A stretch of 29,329 nucleotides of DNA from an uncultured Lachnospiraceae bacterium (GTDB lineage: Bacteria; Bacillota; Clostridia; Lachnospirales; Lachnospiraceae), in the NCBI GenBank assembly GCA_934351765.1, contig CAKRJM010000004.1:1-29329 (forward strand), read 5' to 3'. Below are positions 15,800 to 22,245 of this stretch, in pieces. Within the stretch, counting starts at the first letter, position 1. Each line of letters starts with the position of its first letter. The notes beneath the pieces were generated by a model. It saw nothing but the letters and a program-made list of their open reading frames with translations. It ran no database searches and was not told the origin of the DNA. The position numbers were made by a program, and so were the translations under genes.

Positions 15800-16213
15800 T
15801 CATACACCGTTCTCTTCCGTCAGGATATCTTTCAGCGTTTTTCTCCTTAATTCCTTCACCAGGACCGCCTGGATCCGGCAAAGCTCTTTATGTACCATGC
15901 AGGGGGTATCCGCCGGATTCCTGCTGCATACATAACCTTCCTTCATGCAGTCATTTAAAAACAGGTCCTTATCCACTGCCCGGCAGATTTCATACAGGTT
16001 AAGCTCTCCCGGATCCTTCGCCGCAGCATAACCGCCTCCGGCCCCCCGGCAGCTCGTTAAGATCCCCGCCTGCTCCAGCTTCCTTGTCAGCTTATAGGCA
16101 ATGGCGGTTTTCAGATCCTCTGCCCGACAGATCTGAGCCACGCTTTTCATCTCTCCGTCTGCCAGCGCCCGCAGAATCCGGACAGCATAATCACATTCCC
16201 TTGTCATCAGCAT
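15800..16213 (-). CDS. Rrf2-family transcriptional regulator with cluster-binding cysteines
   Basis: 137 residues. It has the Rrf2 winged-helix start (MTRECDYAVRILRALADG), a recognition region (TAIAYKLTRKLEQAGILTSCRGAGGGY) and three cysteines Cys89, Cys96 and Cys105 (C-x6-C-x8-C) at the place where IscR/NsrR bind a [2Fe-2S] or [4Fe-4S] cluster; spacing differs slightly from both. It is the first gene before cooS (59 bp gap, same strand), so it probably controls the CODH operon in answer to redox, iron-sulfur state, NO or CO. ATG at 16213 follows AGGAGG by 8 nt; the longer ORF start at 16243 would overlap the promoter's transcription start. No CooA or RcoM gene is in the window. Confidence 0.88.
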   Translation of the reverse strand: MLMTRECDYAVRILRALADGEMKSVAQICRAEDLKTAIAYKLTRKLEQAGILTSCRGAGGGYAAAKDPGELNLYEICRAVDKDLFLNDCMKEGYVCSRNPADTPCMVHKELCRIQAVLVKELRRKTLKDILTEENGV

Positions 16214-16235
16214 GACGCTTTCCTCCTGTTCTCGA

Positions 16236-16274
16236 CTTGACAACAGTTTAACATACTATACCATTTTAGTCAAG
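16236..16274. promoter_or_regulatory. Candidate Rrf2 operator dyads overlapping the promoter
   Basis: Two nested dyads: ACTATACCATTTTAGT (16255-16270), with ACTA/TAGT ends like IscR-type sites, lies between -35 and -10; CTTGAC (16236-16241) and GTCAAG (16269-16274) bracket the promoter. Binding would block transcription, fitting autorepression by the Rrf2 protein. Confidence 0.45.
16245..16273 (-). promoter_or_regulatory. Sigma-A promoter of the Rrf2-cooS-cooF-FNOR operon
   Basis: Minus strand TTGACT (16273-16268), exact 17-bp spacer, TAAACT (16250-16245). Start is expected near 16238, about 25 nt before the Rrf2 ATG. Confidence 0.7.
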
Positions 16275-16405
16275 ATTAAATGAGTATCTTTTTTCATTAT
16301 CCTGGGGAACGACGGTTTCTCAACGCCGTGCTTCACTTTCCACCGTTCACTCCGAAAAACATGCCTTTCGCGAAAATTCCATTTTTTTGTCTTATTATCT
16401 GATAT

Positions 16406-16411
16406 TATAAT
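16406..16411 (+). promoter_or_regulatory. Possible -10 element for the small lipoprotein gene
   Basis: TATAAT at 16406-16411 in an AT-rich stretch, 54 bp before the GGAGG of the lipoprotein gene. The -35 is poor (T-rich run 16383-16388). Confidence 0.35.
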
Positions 16412-16477
16412 TAACTGTTTGAAACGCACCCTGTGCGAATCAATCCGCAATCATTATATCTTTATGGAGGAATTTGT

Positions 16478-16831
16478 ATGAAAAAGAAACTCTCGATTCT
16501 GTTATCTGTCCTGATGGTGCTTTCCCTGCTCTGCCTCGCAGGCTGCGGCGGAAACAAGAAAAAGCAGGAAGCGGTTGATGCCTTCAACTCTGTCAGCAAG
16601 GATTTCAACGAAGTGGCGAACATGATCAACGAAAACAAGGATCTCCTGGACGCGGAAGTGATCACTGCCTGCCAGGATATGTCCTCTGTTCTCAATGAAT
16701 ATTCCGATCTGTTAAACGGCAAAGACGAAATTTCCGATGAGAAGTATGACGAAATGATCGAATGGTTCGGAAGTGTCAAGGACTGGGTAGCCGCAGTCAA
16801 GGATGATGTATCAAACACCATCGGCCAGTAG
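16478..16831 (+). CDS. Small lipoprotein of unknown function
   Basis: 117 residues. Signal peptide MKKKLSILLSVLMVLSLL followed by lipobox CLAGC with lipidation Cys23, then GGNKKK and a charged, helix-forming domain of about 90 residues (EAVDAFNSVSKDFNEVANMI... to ...DWVAAVKDDVSNTIGQ) rich in Asp/Glu with regular hydrophobic spacing. I recognise no family. ATG at 16478 has GGAGG 7 nt upstream. It is a single-gene unit with its own strong terminator, divergent from the Rrf2-CODH operon, from which it is separated by 264 bp. No functional link to that operon is shown. Confidence 0.8.
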   Translation: MKKKLSILLSVLMVLSLLCLAGCGGNKKKQEAVDAFNSVSKDFNEVANMINENKDLLDAEVITACQDMSSVLNEYSDLLNGKDEISDEKYDEMIEWFGSVKDWVAAVKDDVSNTIGQ

Positions 16832-16887
16832 CCGGTGGGTCAGGATATCACTTTTCATGGGGGAAACGTGAGAAAGCGATAGAGATC

Positions 16888-16939
16888 AAACGTGCCGCAG
16901 AGTCATCGGCTTTGATGACCCTGCGGCACGTTTCTTTTT
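16888..16939 (+). terminator. Strong Rho-independent terminator of the small lipoprotein gene
   Basis: AAACGTGCCGCAG (16888-16900) pairs with CTGCGGCACGTTT (16921-16933), with inner GTCATC/GATGAC and a 6-nt loop, followed by CTTTTT. It lies between convergent genes and may also limit the malY-like transcript. Confidence 0.9.
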
Positions 16940-16970
16940 CTCTCAGCAGAGAATCCTGCAGGCAGGATTC

Positions 16971-18152
16971 TTATTTATTTAAGCTGTCAACTGCTTTTTT
17001 TAATTTTCCGAAGGCTTCTTCCAGGGTGGATCTCTGGCAGGCGATGTTAAACCGCTCAAAGCCCTCACCGTCCACGCCAAAGATAGCGCCGGAATCCAGC
17101 CACAGACCGGCTTTCTCGACGATCAGCTTTTCCAGCTCTGCTTCCGGAAGTCCCAGGGCACGGAAGTCCAGCCATAACAGGTAGGTTCCTTCCGGCTCGA
17201 TCATCCTGATCTGAGGAAGCTGCTCTTTTAAGAAATCACGGACGAAATCACGGTTTCCAGCCAGGTATTCCTTTAACTGGGTAAGCCATTCCTCGCCGGT
17301 CTCGTATGCCGCCTGGCAGCCCACCAGCCCCAGGGCATTGACCTGGCTGTAGCCTGCTGCCTCGATTTCCTTTAAAAACTTCTCCCGAAGCCCGTCATCG
17401 GGAATCAGAATATTGGACACCTGCAGTCCCGCCAGATTGAACGTCTTGCTGGGAGCCGTGCAGATCACACAATGCTTTGCAAACTCCGGTGACAGGGATG
17501 CAAAGACATGATGCTTATGACCGGGATATGTAAAGTCATTATGGATCTCATCGCTGACCACGGTAACACCGTGCTTCATGCAGATCTCTCCGGCCTTTCG
17601 CAGCTCTTCCTCCGTCCAGACACGGCCCACCGGATTATGGGGGCTGCAAAGGAGGAACAGTTTCACGTTCTCCTTTATAATCTTATTCTCCAGATCTTCA
17701 AAATCCATTTCATAATGGCCGTCTCGCAGCTTTAAAGGACTGTTAATAAGACGGCGGTTGTTGGCACCGATCACCTCACTGAAGGGATAGTAAACCGGCT
17801 GCTGGATCAGCACGCCATCACCCTCGTTTGTATAAGCCTTTACCGCCATGGCAAGGGCAAATACCACACCGGGCGTTTTCACCAGCCACTGCGGCTCCAG
17901 CGTGAAATCAAAATGCTTCTGATACCAGCCGTTCAGTGCGTCAAAATAATCCTGCTTGCTGTCGCTGTATCCGAAAATCCCATGGGAAACCGCTTTCTGA
18001 AGGCGTTCGATGATTCCCGGAGCTGTCTGGAAATCCATATCAGCCACCCAGAGCGGCAGAATATCCGCCGGCTTCCCCCGCTCCACCGCAAAATCATATT
18101 TTAAGCAGCCGGTTCCATGACGGTCCACCGGCGTATCAAAATCAAACTTCAT
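16971..18152 (-). CDS. MalY/PatB-family C-S beta-lyase (cystathionine beta-lyase)
   Basis: 393 residues, fold type I PLP enzyme. Family signs: DRHGTGCLKYD near the start, LPLWVADMDF, GIFGYSD, SPHNPVGRVW, VVSDEIHNDF and the PLP Lys236 in TAPSKTFNLAGLQ. MalY/PatB enzymes cleave cystathionine to homocysteine, pyruvate and ammonia (MalY of E. coli additionally modulates MalT). Its gene follows the cystathionine gamma-synthase-type gene by 32 bp on the same strand, so both probably form a two-step transsulfuration route for methionine synthesis. The ATG at 18152 follows AGGAGG by 8 nt and is preferred to the ATG at 18173. A cysteine desulfhydrase role is the main alternative. Confidence 0.9.
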   Translation of the reverse strand: MKFDFDTPVDRHGTGCLKYDFAVERGKPADILPLWVADMDFQTAPGIIERLQKAVSHGIFGYSDSKQDYFDALNGWYQKHFDFTLEPQWLVKTPGVVFALAMAVKAYTNEGDGVLIQQPVYYPFSEVIGANNRRLINSPLKLRDGHYEMDFEDLENKIIKENVKLFLLCSPHNPVGRVWTEEELRKAGEICMKHGVTVVSDEIHNDFTYPGHKHHVFASLSPEFAKHCVICTAPSKTFNLAGLQVSNILIPDDGLREKFLKEIEAAGYSQVNALGLVGCQAAYETGEEWLTQLKEYLAGNRDFVRDFLKEQLPQIRMIEPEGTYLLWLDFRALGLPEAELEKLIVEKAGLWLDSGAIFGVDGEGFERFNIACQRSTLEEAFGKLKKAVDSLNK

Positions 18153-18184
18153 CGGTTTTTCCTCCTGTATCATATGCTGTAGCT

Positions 18185-19333
18185 TTAACCATTGATCGCC
18201 TGATCCAGATCCTTGATCAGATCCTCACAATTCTCAATCCCCACTGACAGACGCAGGAAGGTTTCTGTAATCCCCAGACGCTCTCTGGTTTCCACCGGCA
18301 CATCACCGTGAGTCTGAAGCATGGGATATGTGATCAGGGATTCCACACCGCCGAGGCTCTCTGCAAAGATGATGAGCTTCACCCGCTCCAGGATTTTTCT
18401 TGCTGTCTCCTCCGTATCAGTCGTAAAGGAGATCATACCGCCGAAACCGGTGGTCTGACGCTTGCTTACCTCATAACTGGGATGATCGGGAAGTCCTACA
18501 TAATAAACCTTTTTGATCTTCTTCTGGGCTTCCAGCCAGGGCGCGATCTTCATGGCATTTTCCTGATGGCGCTCCATACGGACAGACAGGGTCTTGATTC
18601 CGCGGAGAATCAGAAAGCTGTCGAAGGGAGACAGGCAGCCGCCTGTGGTCTTGTACAGGAAACGGACACGCTCGGCCAGCTCCGGTGTTTTCGTGCAGAC
18701 AAAGCCTGCGATGGTATCATTATGTCCGCCAAGATATTTTGTTCCGCTGTGAAGCACAATGTCAGCGCCCTCTTTGATGGGCTTCTGGAAATAAGGGCTT
18801 AAAAACGTATTATCCACGATCAGAAGCAGATGATACTGATCCGCCAGCTCCCGCATTTTTGCCAGATCCGTCACCTGCATGGTAGGATTGCTGGGCGTCT
18901 CGATATAAAATGCTTTTGTATTTTTCCTGATGGCCTTCTCAACGGCATCTACATCTGCCGTATTGATATAGGAAAATTCCATGCCGCGGCGCTCGCCGAC
19001 TTCTTTGAACACACGGACAGAACCGCCGTAAAGATCCTCAGTACAGATAACATGCGAACCGCTGTCAAACAGCTCCAGGCAAAGAGAGATTGCCGCCATG
19101 CCGGACGCACAGGCTACCGTATCCTCCGCGCCCTCCAGCGCAGACACGATGGTTTCCAGCTCCGTTCTGGTTGGGTTGCTCTGTCTTGTATAGTCATAAC
19201 CGGTGGACTCTCCGATTCCACGATGAGCAAAGGTTGCCGTCTGGTAGATCGGCACACTGACAGACCCGTAGGAATGTTCCCCTACAATATCCGTTACACC
19301 ATGACAACAAAGAGTATCATCCCAATAATTCAT
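18185..19333 (-). CDS. Cys/Met-metabolism PLP enzyme, cystathionine gamma-synthase type
   Basis: 382 residues of the trans-sulfuration enzyme family. Motifs: YDYTRQSNPTRTELE, ASGMAAISL, EDLYGGSVRVF, VDNTFLSPYFQKP, and the PLP Lys199 in HSGTKYLGGHND. The GG after DLY, where methionine gamma-lyase carries a cysteine, argues against that enzyme. The most likely reaction is condensation of an activated homoserine with cysteine to cystathionine, supported by the beta-lyase gene that follows; direct sulfhydrylation of O-acetylhomoserine is possible. ATG at 19333 follows GAGGACAGGA; a TTG 60 bp upstream has no ribosome binding site. A strong extended -10 promoter lies upstream, with a leader of about 88 nt that holds a direct repeat. 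Confidence 0.9.
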   Translation of the reverse strand: MNYWDDTLCCHGVTDIVGEHSYGSVSVPIYQTATFAHRGIGESTGYDYTRQSNPTRTELETIVSALEGAEDTVACASGMAAISLCLELFDSGSHVICTEDLYGGSVRVFKEVGERRGMEFSYINTADVDAVEKAIRKNTKAFYIETPSNPTMQVTDLAKMRELADQYHLLLIVDNTFLSPYFQKPIKEGADIVLHSGTKYLGGHNDTIAGFVCTKTPELAERVRFLYKTTGGCLSPFDSFLILRGIKTLSVRMERHQENAMKIAPWLEAQKKIKKVYYVGLPDHPSYEVSKRQTTGFGGMISFTTDTEETARKILERVKLIIFAESLGGVESLITYPMLQTHGDVPVETRERLGITETFLRLSVGIENCEDLIKDLDQAING

Positions 19334-19355
19334 AATTCCTGTCCTCGATTCTTTT

Positions 19356-19406
19356 GTTTTTTGCAATAAGCCTGCATATTTTTGTTTTTGCAATAAGTCT
19401 TCATAT
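19356..19406. repeat. Direct repeat in the leader of the transsulfuration operon
   Basis: Two near-identical copies with a 27-28 nt period: GTTTTTTGCAATAAGCCTGC followed by ATAT (19356-19379) and GTTTTTGCAATAAGTCTTCATAT-like (19384-19406). Both lie between the promoter start point and the SD, i.e. in the 5' untranslated region. Confidence 0.6.
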
Positions 19407-19427
19407 AATTCATATCTGATCAGTAGG

Positions 19428-19457
19428 ATTATATCACCTGTTTTCTTTCTCTGTCAA
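19428..19457 (-). promoter_or_regulatory. Extended -10 sigma-A promoter of the transsulfuration operon
   Basis: Minus strand TTGACA (19457-19452), 18-bp spacer, TGATATAAT with perfect -10 TATAAT (19433-19428). Transcription should start near 19421. Confidence 0.8.
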
Positions 19458-19479
19458 CTGATGAACAGAGATTTGCTCT

Positions 19480-19665
19480 GCCTTTCGAACCGGCACAATC
19501 AAAGTTTCACGCCGGCCCGGCATATTGCTGCTCCGGGAGACCGCTCCCGCTTAACCCTCGCGGCCAGCGGCACATAACCCTCGCCGGTCGCTTCCGCTCC
19601 GGCTTGGGAAGTGCCGGGGCTCGGGACGTCCCCTACGCAGCCGACATGCACGCTTCCGGCTGGTT
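19480..19665. other. GC-rich, hairpin-rich intergenic stretch without a gene
   Basis: The 389-bp gap 19334-19722 holds the transsulfuration promoter and leader at one end and this GC-rich block in the middle. The block has short stems (CGGGAG/CTCCCG at 19534-19549, GCCGG/CCGGC at 19583-19603, palindrome GGGACGTCCC near 19622) and two copies of TAACCCTCGC (19552-19561 and 19575-19584). I find no ORF with a ribosome binding site, no tRNA cloverleaf and no terminator U tract. Confidence 0.5.
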
Positions 19666-19722
19666 AAACCTGTTATTTTACCAATTACAATTTTACCCTA
19701 AGCAGTAAGCCTTACCTGTTCT

Positions 19723-20601
19723 TTACTGATTCTGAATATAAGCAAGGAACTCAGCCGCCGCTTTCGGAAGCTGGCGGTTTTTATTCCAGATCAGAATATA
19801 GGTGGCTTCCACCTCCGGATTGACGATCCGCCGCACCACGCTTCTCCTGCGGATTCCGATCCGCCCCACCGATGCGGGGAAAATGGCAATCCCAAGCCCC
19901 TGCTCTGTCAGCTCATAGGCATTGATCATGCTGGCGATCCGGCACCGTACCGTCGGATGCAGTCCGATGGTGGAAAACCAGCCCTCGATTTCCTGAAGCC
20001 TGGATTTGCGGGACGGAATGATCAGCTCGTAGGGCGCCAGGGCTCCCAGCTCTACCTCATCTCCGGTACTCTCTGCCAATGGGTGATCCGGCGGAAGCAC
20101 TGCCACCCACGGCTCACGGTAGACTGGAAGCGCCTCGACACCCTCGGCATTATGGGGCTCTGTGATGATGGCAAGATCACATAAACCTTTCATGATCCGG
20201 TTTACCACATCGTCTGAATTACCATTCCAGAGATTGTATCCCACATGGGGATTTTTCTTATGAAATCCGGCCATCCACTGAGCAAACAGATGGGGACCAT
20301 ATCCCTCCACCGTAGCAAGATCGATCGTTCCGGTCAGTCCCTGCTCCCGCTCCCGCACATCGGCTGCCGCCCGGTCCACCAGCTCCAGCACCTGAACGGC
20401 ATACTGGCGGAATACTTCGCCTTCCTCCGTCAGATGCAGTGCATGGGGCTTCCGAAGAAACAGCTTTACACCAAGCTCCTCCTCCAGGGCCTGGATCTGG
20501 CGGCTCAGAGGCGGCTGGGCAATGCAGAGCTTTTCTGCCGCTCTGGTAAAATTCAGTTCATCCGCCACCGTAAGAAAATAGCGGATATGACGTAGCTCCA
20601 T
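19723..20601 (-). CDS. LysR-family transcriptional regulator
   Basis: 292 residues. Winged helix-turn-helix at the N-terminus (MELRHIRYFLTVADELNFTRAAEKLC... with AQPPLSRQIQALEEELG, residues about 18-45) and a LysR effector-binding domain (about 90-290) with ATVEGYGPHLFAQWM, LAIITEP and LPPDHPLA. The start at 20601 follows AAGGAG by 8 nt; the longer reading to 20685 would begin on top of the -10. The promoter region is shared with a divergent 25-codon gene and contains a perfect LysR box. The likely role is autorepression plus effector-dependent control of that small gene; control of the ABC transporter/M24 genes nearby is possible. The effector cannot be told from the sequence. Confidence 0.93.
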   Translation of the reverse strand: MELRHIRYFLTVADELNFTRAAEKLCIAQPPLSRQIQALEEELGVKLFLRKPHALHLTEEGEVFRQYAVQVLELVDRAAADVREREQGLTGTIDLATVEGYGPHLFAQWMAGFHKKNPHVGYNLWNGNSDDVVNRIMKGLCDLAIITEPHNAEGVEALPVYREPWVAVLPPDHPLAESTGDEVELGALAPYELIIPSRKSRLQEIEGWFSTIGLHPTVRCRIASMINAYELTEQGLGIAIFPASVGRIGIRRRSVVRRIVNPEVEATYILIWNKNRQLPKAAAEFLAYIQNQ

Positions 20602-20683
20602 AGGCTTCTCTCCTTTCCATTTCCGCTTCTGACTTTCTTCTGTTTTACAGAAGCTGAAACACATAACACTTTGTTTTTTATCC

Positions 20684-20712
20684 ATTTTATGTTATTACCG
20701 GATGTTTTTCAA
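20684..20712 (-). promoter_or_regulatory. LysR gene promoter
   Basis: Minus strand TTGAAA (20712-20707), exact 17-bp spacer, TAAAAT (20689-20684). The -35 overlaps the left arm of the LysR box at 20710-20728, so bound regulator would block its own gene. Confidence 0.7.
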
Positions 20713-20728
20713 TACCTTTAAGGTATTG
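20710..20728. promoter_or_regulatory. LysR-type T-N11-A operator
   Basis: Perfect interrupted palindrome CAATACCTTTAAGGTATTG with 7-bp arms; T20713 and A20725 are spaced exactly T-N11-A. Its centre is about 66 bp before the expected start point of the divergent small gene, the classical recognition-site position for LysR activators. Confidence 0.8.
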
Positions 20729-20749
20729 TTCCTCATTCATTATATGTAT

Positions 20750-20778
20750 TTCACATTTTCTCCCAGCTGCGCTATACT
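20750..20778 (+). promoter_or_regulatory. Promoter of the 25-codon gene
   Basis: TTCACA (20750-20755), exact 17-bp spacer, TATACT (20773-20778); start near 20785, giving a leader of about 76 nt. The imperfect -35 suits an activator-dependent promoter. Confidence 0.65.
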
Positions 20779-20860
20779 TAAGCCATCAAGAGAAAACAGA
20801 AACCAAAAACGGAACGGGCCCTGTTTCAGACAATCTTAACTGTTAAAAGGAGGAATTATC

Positions 20861-20938
20861 ATGAAGAAGATGTTAGAAAAGTTAGACGTGTTCTTAGAAG
20901 AATATTATGCAAGTTTCTCCGTAGGTCTGGATAAATAA
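20861..20938 (+). CDS. 25-residue small protein under LysR control, unknown function
   Basis: ATG at 20861 to TAA at 20936-20938. The peptide starts MKKMLEKLDVFLEEYYASF and ends SVGLDK; it is acidic and could form an amphipathic helix (Leu/Val/Phe/Tyr on one face). There is no cysteine, no signal peptide and no lipobox. The case for real translation is unusually good: AAAAGGAGG (20845-20853) with 7-nt spacing, a well-spaced promoter, a LysR box at the activator position and a bidirectional terminator 63 bp after the stop. It is the only ORF of its transcript (about 240 nt). I recognise no family. It could be a regulatory or signalling peptide, a membrane-associated small protein, or the coding part of a dual-function RNA. 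Confidence 0.7.
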   Translation: MKKMLEKLDVFLEEYYASFSVGLDK

Positions 20939-21001
20939 CCGCCCGGACACGAAACAGACATATTCTCATCTCATGTTGTGATAATATTAGAATTGGATCG
21001 A

Positions 21002-21027
21002 AAAAGGACGCTGAAAGGCGTCCTTTT
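21002..21027. terminator. Bidirectional Rho-independent terminator
   Basis: AAAAGGACGC (21002-21011) and GCGTCCTTTT (21018-21027) with a 6-nt loop TGAAAG. U tracts are present on both strands, so it ends the small-gene transcript (+) and the convergent M24 gene (-, stop at 21053). Confidence 0.9.
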
Positions 21028-21052
21028 CCGATGTTCTCTTATTTCGTTCGTC

Positions 21053-22162
21053 TTATTTGATCACCGTTAATTCCTTCGGCAGCTTATGGAGCACGGTCGT
21101 TGTTCCGTCCAGCTCGATCATAACCTGATCCTCGATCCGGACACCAAACTCACCAGGAAGATAAATACCCGGTTCACAGGAGAATGCCATGCCGGGGCGG
21201 ATCTCGGTTAACTCGCCCTCTCCGGCGGAGGGGCCTTCGTGGCAGTCAATGCCGATCCCGTGGCCAGTGCGGTGGATAAAGTAATCGCCGTAGCCTGCCT
21301 TTGTGATCACAGCACGGGCTGCGCGGTCCACATCCTGAAGCGCGTTTCCGGCCTTCGCTGCCTCCTCACCTGCCAGGTTTGCTTCCAGAACGATATTATA
21401 GACCTCCTTGAACTTGTCGGAGGGTTCGCCGAAATGATACGTTCTCGTCATGTCGGTGTTATAATTTTTATAGGTTCCTCCGAAGTCGATCAGGAGGCAT
21501 TTTCCCATTTCAATAACCGTATCACCGGGGTTATGGTGAGGAACTGCCGCGTTTGCACCGACCGCAGCCATTCCGCCGCAATCCGGAATTCCAAGACAGG
21601 TCATCTCATAAACCAGCTGTGCCCGGAACTCGGACTCCGTCTTTCCGACCCAGTAGGTTCCCCGGTCCATGCACTTTTTCAGAGCAATGTCAGCACGCTT
21701 CGTTGCCTCCCGCATCAGCTCCAGCTCCGTGCTGTCCTTGTAGATCCGAAGCGGCTGAACCAGAGGACTTCCGTTTACCAGCCTTGCCTCGGGATAAAGA
21801 TCCTTTAACTGAATGGTAAAAAGCGCCGGCATTGCTGAATCTACCGCAATCGTATCGGTTTTAATCCCGCGGGCCGAAAGCTCTTTCTTTAATAATGCAA
21901 AGGGATCATCCCCGTCCGGCCAGTAGGTGAACTCCTCCACTGGAGTTTCTGTCACCTGAAGCTCATAAAGAATATTTGCAATGATAAACGGCTCATGACC
22001 CGGTGCCAGCACCAGTGCCAGAAACCGCTCATCTCCGTGGATTGAATAGCCGCAGAGATATTTCATATCTGAGGACGGTGTCACAAGGAAACAGTCGATG
22101 CCCTCTTTTTTCAGGATCTCCTCCATTCTTGCGGCACGGGAAGAATATACCGATGCTTTCAT
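21053..22162 (-). CDS. M24-family metallohydrolase (Xaa-Pro dipeptidase-like)
   Basis: 369 residues with an N-terminal creatinase-type domain (1-about 140) and a C-terminal pita-bread domain. The dinuclear metal ligands of M24 are all visible: Asp226 (LLIDFGG), Asp237 (NTDMTRTYHFG), His301 (HRTGHGIGIDCHEGP), Glu330 (SCEPGIYLP) and Glu344 (GVRIEDQVMI). PepQ-like enzymes split Xaa-Pro dipeptides, but the same fold serves creatinase and ectoine hydrolase, so the substrate is open. It is the last gene after the DUF3798/ABC transporter genes, 83 bp beyond the second permease with a stem-loop between, which suggests that it processes the imported compound. ATG at 22162 follows AAAGGTGG by 8 nt; the earlier ATG at 22168 is only 2 nt from it. 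Confidence 0.92.
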   Translation of the reverse strand: MKASVYSSRAARMEEILKKEGIDCFLVTPSSDMKYLCGYSIHGDERFLALVLAPGHEPFIIANILYELQVTETPVEEFTYWPDGDDPFALLKKELSARGIKTDTIAVDSAMPALFTIQLKDLYPEARLVNGSPLVQPLRIYKDSTELELMREATKRADIALKKCMDRGTYWVGKTESEFRAQLVYEMTCLGIPDCGGMAAVGANAAVPHHNPGDTVIEMGKCLLIDFGGTYKNYNTDMTRTYHFGEPSDKFKEVYNIVLEANLAGEEAAKAGNALQDVDRAARAVITKAGYGDYFIHRTGHGIGIDCHEGPSAGEGELTEIRPGMAFSCEPGIYLPGEFGVRIEDQVMIELDGTTTVLHKLPKELTVIK

Positions 22163-22188
22163 AATCATTACCACCTTTCTTTTCAACC

Positions 22189-22223
22189 GGCCTGTCTGCT
22201 CTCTTCTGCGGAGCAGACAGGCC
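22189..22223 (-). promoter_or_regulatory. Intercistronic stem-loop between permease and M24 gene
   Basis: Perfect 13-bp stem GGCCTGTCTGCTC (22189-22201) with GAGCAGACAGGCC (22211-22223) and a 9-nt loop. It starts inside the 83-bp gap and lacks a U tract on the minus strand, so an RNA processing or stability element is more likely than a terminator. Confidence 0.55.
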
Positions 22224-22245
22224 ATCATTCACTGCTGTTTTCCAG

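Noticed and set aside
15741..15881. 47-codon upstream extension of cooS
   Set aside because: It overlaps the 3' end of the Rrf2 gene, and AGGAGG sits just before the ATG at 15740, giving the normal CooS length.
19484..19494. tRNA T-loop-like sequence GGTTCGAA on the minus strand
   Set aside because: The T stem does not pair properly and no acceptor, D or anticodon arms can be formed around it.
20602..20685. 28-codon extension of the LysR gene
   Set aside because: It would begin at the -10 element; the LysR fold starts at MELRHIRYFL with AAGGAG 8 nt upstream.
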